DNA from: Tipula vernalis
Taxonomy: Eukaryota; Arthropoda; Insecta; Diptera; Tipulidae
NCBI GenBank assembly: GCA_958295665.1
Contig: OY282560.1
Span: forward strand, 54,002,333 to 54,066,332
Reading direction: 5' to 3'
DNA length: 64,000 nt
Of this stretch, positions 56,366-64,000 are shown one piece after another (the first letter of the stretch is position 1; each line of letters begins with the position of its first letter). The position numbers and the translations under genes are program-made. The notes below the pieces were generated by a model, which worked only from the letters and a program-made list of their open reading frames with translations, was not told where the DNA came from and made no database searches.

Positions 56366-58075
56366 TTAATTCACTGGGAGAACGCATAACTTGTGAATTG
56401 GCCGCTTGTATGTGCCGCTTGCTGTTTTGATCGTAGCTACTCACACGACACCATCATCATTTCCAGGATGCAGTTGAGCAATCCGCCTGATTGCTCATCG
56501 CGAGGTAGTGAAATTTTCATCCTTTATTATTACGATGTCATTCAACTTGATATTTTCATGTTTAATAATCCATTTGGATCTTCTTTGTAGACTGCTTAAA
56601 TAATCACGATGCCATCGAACCCAAATATGCTGCTTGAGTTTTTTGATTAACTCCCATCTGGCATTGGCTGATAATTTGACGTTTACCAGATCATTTTCTG
56701 GTAGTGCATGAAGTGCTCGCCCAATTATGAAGTGTGCTGGCGTCAAAATCAAGTCATCTATATCAGTGGACGGTGAATCATTTGCACACAGAGGACGATA
56801 ATTGAGTATGCTTTCTATGCCGGTCATCAATGTTCCGAATTCTTCAAGGGACAAAATGGTGTTACCAACGACCCGTTTAAGTTGAGTATTGGCCGACTTT
56901 ACAGCTGCTTCCCATAGCCCATTCATGTGACATGCACCTGGCGGGTTAAAATTCCACACAATTTCTTGCCTTAAAAGAGAGGAACTAATATTAGATTTGT
57001 TTAATTTTAGAAATTTGTACAACTCCGTCAATGATTTGTTAGCGCCCACGAAATTAGAACCATTATCGCTAAACATTGCTTTACAAAGTCCCCGTCTGGC
57101 CGTCATACGACTCAAAGCTGCTAAAAAACTTTGTGATGTTAAATCACACACAATTTCTATATGCATCGCTTTCGTGCTAAAACATACAAATATACAAATG
57201 TATGCTTTGACTGACACCTGTTCTCTTCTCCTCACAGGAGTGATCTTAAATAGGGCAGCATAATCAACCCCGACATTTACGAATGCATCAGCATATGTCA
57301 CCCTCTCTGCTGGAAGATCGCCCATGATTTGGGACTCGATATTTGGCCTTTGTTTGACACATCGCACGCACTTGTGTACGATTTCTCGAACAACATCTTT
57401 GGCTCGTACAATCCAGTATTTGCTGCGTAATATGTTACTGGTTAATTTGATACCGGCATGATAAAATCTGCTGTGACAGTCCCGAACAATGGCTTTGGTG
57501 ATTACAGATTTATGCGGCAAAATTACAGGATGCCTTGTGATATATGGAGCTGCTGAATTTCTTAGTCTCCCGCCGACTCGTAAAACCCCAAACTTGTCTA
57601 CAAAAGGGTTTAATGATTTGATTTTGCTAGTTTTGTGTACTGGTAAGTTATTTTTCAGATGTCTGATGTCCCCCTCAAATGTTGTAGCTTGTTCAAACCT
57701 GATTATCATCAAAGATGGTTCCTCGATATCCGACGGTAGTAATGGCCCAACACATCGCTGCTCTTTTGACATCCGACAATTGCGCGAGAACCGAAGTATC
57801 AATGCTAATATTTTAGACATTTTGAAAAAGCTTGAGTATCATTAGGTCAATGATTTCTTGGACGACGTATAATTCTCTGCAGTTACTTTGAACGCAAACA
57901 TCTTTACTTTCGCTTCTTTATTTGTACCATATGACACAAGTTGGAGTGGCCAAAACTCATGATGTTGCCTCAACCACTGAGGGCCATTCCACCACAACTT
58001 ATTTTCTAACAATTCAGTTGAGTTTATTCCACGCGAAACACAATCAGCGGGATTATCATCTGAACGTACATGCAT
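56366..58075 (-). pseudogene. BEL/Pao pol: end of RNase H, integrase and C-terminal domain
   Basis: The frame from 58075 reads [14 protein letters not shown] and [10 protein letters not shown] (connection after RNase H), with stops at ~57842. It then opens as integrase to 56495. Zinc finger: HSRFYHAGIKL and CVRCVKQRP. Catalytic core: NVGVDYAALFKI (Asp), MFSDNGSNFVGA (Asp) and MNGLWEAAVKSAN (Glu), so all three acidic residues remain. The C-terminal module is also present: TPAHFIIGRALHALPENDLV and WVRWHRDYLSSLQRRSKW. A stop at 56495 interrupts it where Trp is expected, and IRRIAQLHPGNDDGVV and GTYKRPIHKLCVLPVN finish at 56366. Integrase would insert the DNA copy into chromosomes. Confidence 0.87.
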
Positions 58076-60160
58076 CCATTGCGCTCTCTCTTAAAATGAT
58101 TGAGGATTTCTAATGTGCGATTGCCGATAAACGTTGGCCATTTTCGGGGATGTGATGATAGCCAATCAAGAACAATTTTTGAAACTGTCCATAGCGTCGT
58201 TTTTTCAATAGTCAAATTCAGGGCATTTTGGACTACTAACATTAGCTTTGTGAGCAAGAATGCACCGTTAAGCTCTATTCGTGGTATACTTAGCTGCTTA
58301 ATCGGTGCTACCTTTGTTTTGGCGGCTATAAGATGCGTGATGACTGTGTTTTCATTGGTGATACGACAATACACGGCCGCTGCATACGCCCATTGGCTCG
58401 CGTCGCAGAATCCATGCAATTCAATACTTTTACGGGAACCTAGCCATCGTGGAATTTGTATGTATTGCAACTTACACAGATCTTCACGTAGACATTCCCA
58501 CTGGCTTCTCGTTGGTGCTGGCAGCTCTTCGTCCCAACCAATCGCTTGCAGCCAGGTGCTTTGAAACAAGATTTTTACTCGAACGATTGTAGGAGCAAGC
58601 CATCCCAGTGGATCGAAAATTTTGCTTGATTCTGACAACATTGTTCTTTTAGTATGCGTTGCCAGATTTTCGAAATTCGTTGAGAAATAAAATTTATCAG
58701 TTTTAGGACTCCATTCCAAACCCAATAACTTCGATGCTTCAGGATGCTCTGCGATTGTCAAGCTACCTGTCGTGTCATCTTTGTCGCAAATTCTTTGACG
58801 AATTTCCTCGTTGTTTGATGACCATTTCCTCATGTTGAATTTGGCTGATTGTAAAATTTTGGAAATGGTGAATTGTAATTCTATTAGCTCTTGCTTCGAA
58901 TCGGCTCATGTCATCAAATCGTCTACATGAATATCTTTCTCTATTGCTGTTGCTGCTGCTTCATGCTGTTCCTGGTTCAATTTAGCTAATTCCTCTAGAC
59001 ACCTTGTAGATAAAAATGATGCTGGTGCTGTTCCGTATGTTAAAGTCTTCAGTCGATAATGGCTTATGGGATGGTCTCTACTGCTTCGCCAAACAATGTT
59101 TTGCATTTTTGCGTCCTGCGGATCAACTAACACTTGACGATACATTTTTTCGACATCCCCAGTCTAGACAAATTGATGCTGACGAAAGCGCAAAACAATA
59201 TCTAATAATGATGATTGTATGACTGGACCTACACGCAAGACATTGTTTAAAGATTTGGCGCTATTTGACTTAGCTAACGCGTCAAATACGACCCGTAGTT
59301 TAGTCGTCGAGCTTGAGGTTTTGAGAACGCTATGATGCGGGAGATAATATTGCTGCTGGGAAAATTCATTATTGGATATTTTCTCCATATGGCCCAATTC
59401 TTCATACTCATTGATAAAGAAAACGTACAAATCTCGAAATTGATTATCTCGCTCAAATCTTCTTTCCATTGCTCTTAGCCGATTTACTGCTACCTGGAAA
59501 GTTGGACTAACGTCAGTTGGAGGCTCAGAAAATGGTAGGTTGACGACAAATTTTCCTTCTGGGCTTCTCGTAGTCGTGGTACAAAATAGCTCTTCACACT
59601 TTTGCTCATCTTCAGATAATTGGGGCTTGGTTGGTACCAATTCTACATCCCAAAAAGCTCGTAACGATGCGTCAATGTCGATCAATAAATTAAAACACGA
59701 TGTCGAATGTTTCTGCTGCTCAACGAATCTTCCTGCCAAGACCCAGCCCAGTGATGTCTCCTCTGCGACTGAACGATTATTTAAATGCAATCTTTTGCCT
59801 CCAGTTATGCCATAGTAAATCTCGGTACCAAGCAGAACCTCAACTGGGCCCCTCCTTTTGAATTTCGGATCTGCTAATATTAATCCCTTTAGTTGGTCAC
59901 AATCAAATGGATCAAAATCATTGGCTGAAATTAAAGAAGCTATTTTTGGTACAACATACACTTCAACTTCCCATTGTGGGTACTGCTTATTAATTGGCCG
60001 CACTGAAAGATGCACTTTTCCCCGTGAATGACCCAGCTTCGCGTCCCCAAGGCCTTTCATCAACATTCGCCCATTTGTTCTCGGCAATCCTAGCTTTTGT
60101 CACATTCTTCAGTGATAAAAGATTCTTGTGATGAAGAATCCAATAGCGATCTGCAATCTA
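58024..60160 (-). pseudogene. BEL/Pao pol: protease and reverse transcriptase
   Basis: A single frame from 60087 to 58024 with stops at 59164 and 58906. Protease region: RMLMKGLGDAKLGHSRG, VYVVPKIASLI, RRGPVEVLLGTEIYYG, SLGWVLAGRFVEQ. RT: ERRFERDNQFRDLYVFFINE, YYLPHHSVLKTSSSTTKLRV, MYRQVLVDPQDAKMQNIVWR, LTYGTAPASFLSTRCL and DIHVDDLMT, where motif C is HVDD. A TGA follows immediately. Then RKWSSNNEEIRQRI, LGLEWSPKTDKFYF, ESSKIFDPLGWLAPTIVR and the RNase H-like part ELHGFCDASQWAYAAAVYC. A frameshift near 58050 connects to the integrase frame. Confidence 0.87.
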
Positions 60161-60161
60161 T

Positions 60162-61322
60162 CTAATCTCCGTCACTGCATCTTAGTTTTACCATCGCTGT
60201 GGGTAAAACGACTTGGGATGTCGTCATGACCTGGAAATTGTTAGATGAAACAGATGATGGGCTAATATTTGCATGTTCTTCCATGTGTAACAATGTATGA
60301 TGTTTTCGTTGACAATGACGACATCTGATTTTATACCGACAGGCATAAACGCTGTGATTGAAGTTGAAGCAGTTGAAACATCGTTTTTCTTCCTTAACAA
60401 TTTCTCTTCGTTTCGATACAGTCATAACCTTAAACATTTTACATTCAAAAAGCTTGTGATCGTTGCTCTTACACAGCAAACATGAAAGCGCGGTGGTATT
60501 ACTGCTAGTCGTTGTAGCGAATGCATTTGACTTAACTATTTTCGTTGATGGATTTGGAGAAGATTTCTTTAATGTATATGCTTTCATTGACTCCAATGCA
60601 TCTGTGCGGTTTTTCAAAAATTCAAAAAACTCCGCTAGTTCGGGAAAATCTTTATTTTCAATGCTCTGTTGTGACCATAATGCTTGCGTCTCCAAATCCA
60701 GTTTGTTTAACAAAATATAAATAAGCCAAGGATCTCGTTGTTGTGTGCTTCATCCGAAGTATCAAGTAGTGATCGAATATTTGCTGCGGTTGGATTGCTA
60801 ATTGACGGCTGCTTCAAAAATGCTTCGATGTGTGATGTGATGGTGTGGCGTTTCTTATCGTACCGCTTCGAAAATACCCCTCAAGAAACTCTTCAAATAC
60901 TGGAACTTTTGTGCCGATGTCAAATATTCCTTTTCATGTATCGTCGACGTAAACAAATCGAAAAATGTTTGCCACTCTTTATATTTCCCGCTAAAAATAG
61001 GAATATTTATTTTCGGAAGTCTTACATCGGCCCCATGACTGTGAGACAAGTTAACAGTATCACTGCCTGAGTGGTATGATATTTCTTCGGATATGCTCTT
61101 TTTTCTAATCCATGAATTTAGCCCCGAAAGAACCGTATAATAGTTGTCCTCAAACGGACGAAGGTCAGACTGCTCATCTGGGCTGCATCGAATAATTTGT
61201 TCTTCAAGCTTCATGAATGTATCGAAAATTTCTTGCGCCCGCTTTGCTCTCGTTTTGAGCTACTCGATATCTTGAATATTGTCACTTTTTAATTCACTCA
61301 CGTAGTTTAATAATTTGGTCAT
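60162..61322 (-). pseudogene. BEL/Pao gag
   Basis: ATG at 61322 (MTKLLNYVSELKSDNIQDIE), with an in-frame TAG about 20 codons later. Then QIIRCSPDEQSDLRPFEDNY, PKINIPIFSGKYKEWQTFFD and SAQKFQYLKSFLRG (DUF1759 type). A frameshift near 60860 and another near 60725 surround RYDKKRHTITSHIEAFLKQP. The last part (60713-60162) has LLNKLDLETQALWSQQSIEN and Cys-His motifs CLLCKSNDHKLFEC, CFNCFNFNHSVYAC and CRHCQRKHHTLLHME. It matches the BEL gag at 4926-5958 in order and at the start. Confidence 0.87.
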
Positions 61323-61764
61323 GCTGCTAATCGACTGCACTCACTAATGACATGTAATTGATTAGAAAGAGAACCTTCAGTTTATATCACTTTATTCTAC
61401 AATGTTTATGAATATTTTGCCAAACAAATTTGATTTCTAATAATTATTTTCACTTTTTAGGTATTGCAAAGAACACTAACCGAGAACGAGCACACTTTTA
61501 GTTCAACACAAGATAGAGTTTCAATATTTGCAAATAAAACGTAACACAAAGTTCTCTTATATGAGTTCAATATAATAAGAAATGCACATATGTAAACTAG
61601 TCTTTATTGTAATTATTAAGAAATATATGGCAGTATAATAAAAAATAAATTGGCTTCACTTATCTGATTGGGCGCGTTTTATCCGCGTCCTATTTTGTTC
61701 TCGAATAGCGGATCCCGATTCCAGATGCTTCTCTTCAAAAATGCTTTTGTGCTAACCGGATGTG
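61323..61764 (-). other. BEL leader between primer-binding site and gag
   Basis: About 440 bases without recognisable coding sequence, in the position of the element's 5' untranslated leader. Confidence 0.55.
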
Positions 61765-61782
61765 TCCGGCTCGAAGGACCAA
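61765..61782 (-). promoter_or_regulatory. BEL/Pao primer-binding site
   Basis: Minus-strand ttggtccttcgagccgga follows an LTR end ...aaaca at 61783. It is a different primer type from that of the BEL fragment at 6083-6101, so the two BEL copies belong to different families. Confidence 0.6.
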
Positions 61783-61816
61783 TGTTTGAGCTGCTGCTAT
61801 TTCGGCTGTGACTCCA
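61783..61816 (-). repeat. Truncated 5' LTR end of the BEL element
   Basis: Only the terminal 34 bases of the 5' LTR are left, matching 52092-52125 at 33 of 34 positions. Beyond 61816 the sequence is P-element-like, with a 33-bp tandem duplication (ccagaaatgaattgcatcgct at 61814 and 61847) at the junction. Confidence 0.6.
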
Positions 61817-63320
61817 GAAATGAATTGCATCGCTGTGTAAGAAAATCCAGAAATGAATTGCATCGCTTATGCTTTTAAAATTCCCAACTTGCAAGCTTCC
61901 AAAATCTGTATTCTGAATATAATTTTTAAAGTAAATAAAATACTCGTTTTTCAGAGTAATTGTTTTTTCTTGTTTAGTAAGAAGTTTTTTGCAAATTTCG
62001 CATTTTATATTTTTATTGCACTTGAAAAAAACGTAGCCAATAAAATAATTCAATGATGCATCATCTATTCCATTTCGTAGATCTATATTTTCATCAGTTG
62101 GACTTTGCAGTAAAAAATCTTCAATTTTGTAATTATTTTCTTCCATTGACAATTCTGACGAATCTTCATTAATTTCAATTTCTGTATCTTGTTTTGCAAA
62201 GCAATTATTTGGGTAGTCTTTCTTGTCATCAATTTGATTTAGGTGGCTTATTATTTCTTCATAATCATACTCGCAGTTGGATAGGTTAGTATTTTTTAAG
62301 AGTTTTACCACATAATTTATGCTACAATCCTACTAAATTCTAATACAGATGGATTTTTGCAATGTCCACCCTTTCCTCTAACAATAGAAAACGTATAATG
62401 CAGTGGATCTTGATTCAACCTACTTGTAATGACATATTCGATACTAGGTGATTCTTTAAATAAACTATTGGGTAATTGTCAAAAGCCCTTTAAAACAATA
62501 GTTGATTGTAGTGTTTTTACATTTCAGCTGTTCAATGTAGGTTTCCATAATTACTAAATTATCAACAATGTGATTACCAGATTTTAGGGCACTTCTATTA
62601 TTATTTCTAATTTAGGTTGTCAAATAATCTGTCCATTTTCTCAAAAAATTTTGCTATTGCAAGCGTGAAACTACTATTTTTATTGGAAAATTTATCCAGC
62701 TCATGCATTGTTCTTATACCCGCAACAACAGTCCTACTGAAAACCTGAGTTGCCAAAGCAACTCTAATTTTTTCGAGTGTATTAGGGTATACATGACGGT
62801 ATGTAATTTTTGGACATAATTTAGATGCATTACTTTTTTATCTTTCATATAATTCTTTAATAACACCCCAGCTAACCGGACCATCAGGCGTATCAATGTC
62901 TGATTTAATTAAATTATTTCTGACCGATTTAAATAAATGTGGCATATCAAATAGAGCAAATATTTTTGTTTCTTTATCCTTTAAATAAAAATATGGTTTT
63001 TCTACTGAAACTCCTAAAATTATGTATGCGTTTCTGTTAGTTGAACCCTGGTCACAAACCGTGGCTACATTACGAAATCCGATGTCGTTTAGAAAAGTAA
63101 CGTTATCCTCAATTAATTCAACTAACTCTTTGCCAGTTAATCCTTTTGTAGACGAGTAGTAACTAGAAATATATTTATATTGACAAAAACGGCCTCTAAT
63201 CATGAAAACTAAAATATATTTGGCAAGTTCAGGTTCTCTCATTTTACCATTGTCCTCATAACCTTGAACAATATCTTTTTTGCCGTCATATTCTAGTTCT
63301 CTACGGATAAGCATTTCTTC
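61817..63320 (-). pseudogene. P-element-like transposase remnant
   Basis: Broken gene of the P-element/THAP9 type, N-terminal DNA-binding part missing. From 63314: RRELEYDGKKDIVQGYEDNG, ELAKYILVFMIRGRF, ATVCDQGSTNRNAYIILGV, then the hallmark FALFDMPHLFKSVRNNL (catalytic-domain Asp). After a frame change near 62840: VALATQVFSRTVVAGIRTMH and FTLAIAKFFEKMDRLFDNLN. The C-terminal part from 62311: NCEYDYEEIISHLNQ, then DDASLNYFIGYVFFKCNKNI and CEICKKLL. It ends where the BEL LTR begins at 61816. Frameshifts and stops disable it. No terminal repeats were found. Confidence 0.8.
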
Positions 63321-63473
63321 AAATTACAAGATCATGTATCGATTCTCCATTGTTAAAACATTTGCTTTTTTTTAAAATTTTCTAAAATATTTTTATTTCT
63401 TCCCGGCGATAGATTTTTAACGGGCATCCAGTTCAAAATTGAAGTTTTAGAAGGCAGATTAAATTCTCAATTA

Positions 63474-64000
63474 TTACGCAAAAATCAAGCTGAAGATGAT
63501 GAAAGGACTCCATGTTTCAATATTTATTCTTGTATTCCTTATGGCGTATAGGCACTCGGTTGTTGTGTCATGCAGGTGTTTGATCGCAGCAGCCGACTCC
63601 GTGTTGATCGTATGCTGATTCAATAAAGTGTTCAACAAATTAGATACGAGTAATCTCCTGTTGTTGAAGCGGTTCTCTAATATTTTCCAAGCTGCATCGT
63701 AATTGTTTCCAGTTGGTTCCAAATGACTCAATAATTTTCCAGCTGACCCTTCTTAAGGTAGTTCATTTTATGTGTCGTGGTGAGCTGATTATTGTTATGA
63801 ACTAAATGTTTGAATGTATCAGAAAAACATACCCACTTCGTGTAGTCCCCGTGAAAATTTGGGATTTCTACTGGTGGTAGACAAATTTCTAATGGTTTTA
63901 TCTTGCCTAATTCCTCTTCTTCCAATAATGTTGTTAATTGTATTACAATCTTCTCGTGTTCATTGTTTAAATTTTCGTAGTGTTGGTCTACGAAATATTT
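63474..64000 (-). pseudogene. BEL/Pao gag fragment, continues beyond the window
   Basis: Two frames (63925-63728, 63731-63474) join into a DUF1759-type gag: LEICLPPVEIPNFHGDYTKW, CFSDTFKHLVHNNNQLTTTH, then HLEPTGNNYDAAWKILENRF, NNRRLLVSNLLNTLLNQHTI and AIKHLHDTTTECLYAIRN. Upstream residues continue to the window edge. It is cut off at about 63474 next to the P-element remnant, so only the N-terminal half is visible. Confidence 0.75.

Noticed and set aside
1..64000. tRNA, rRNA, or ordinary single-copy host genes
   Set aside because: None could be recognised by eye; all longer coding stretches have transposon-type motifs. Short host exons cannot be excluded in the A+T-rich gaps.

Overview
The window reads as repeat-dense eukaryotic DNA, most likely from a brachyceran (higher) fly. 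The non-coding background is very A+T rich with CATACGTA-type motifs. The mobile elements are those usual in Diptera: jockey-type and LOA-type LINEs, BEL/Pao and Ty3/gypsy LTR elements, Helitron, Tc1/mariner and P-element-like transposons. I recognise no single-copy cellular gene, tRNA or rRNA. Almost every coding stretch is transposon-derived, as expected of pericentromeric or otherwise element-rich DNA. The organism call is an inference from element content and base composition.

Layout. 1-2090: minisatellite of ~20-bp hairpin-forming units punctuated by a ~55-bp spacer. 3541-6101: 5' half of a BEL/Pao element (minus). 9067-32401: one old zinc-finger transposase-like gene (minus) broken into pieces by nested insertions. 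Its C-terminal end is at 9067-9241 and its main body at 17512-19733. Between them is an ~8.25-kb composite block (9243-17493) flanked by an 18-bp direct repeat; it holds BEL, gypsy, solo-LTR and mariner debris plus a second, divergent copy of the same kind of C-terminus. Five bases upstream of the gene's start codon sits an 11.7-kb Helitron (19739-31473) with textbook ends. The Helitron is itself interrupted by a full-length LOA-type LINE with both ORFs intact (22951-28409, minus, 12-bp target duplication). Beyond the Helitron, the sequence upstream of the gene contains what look like two spliced exons (32000-32401).

32462-36640: a third, decayed LOA-group LINE with its RT palm deleted. 38598-43073: a nearly full-length jockey-type LINE with a perfect 13-bp target duplication. 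43189-52000: a Ty3/gypsy element (gag, protease, RT, RNase H; no integrase) split by a second LOA-type LINE (44582-50201) whose two ORFs carry seven in-frame stops but no frameshift. 52092-61816: a BEL/Pao element (minus) with degraded gag-pol; its 3' LTR appears to be spread apart by later insertions, including a foldback element with ~0.73-kb arms (52508-54827) and a MITE-like element (54862-55636). 61817-63320: P-element-like transposase remnant (minus). 63474-64000: start of another BEL gag (minus).

Only the LINE at 22951-28409 looks capable of encoding functional proteins. The Helitron keeps its helicase but has lost the Rep nuclease region. The nesting order gives a relative history: zinc-finger transposon first, Helitron into it, LOA LINE into the Helitron; and gypsy first, LOA LINE into the gypsy.
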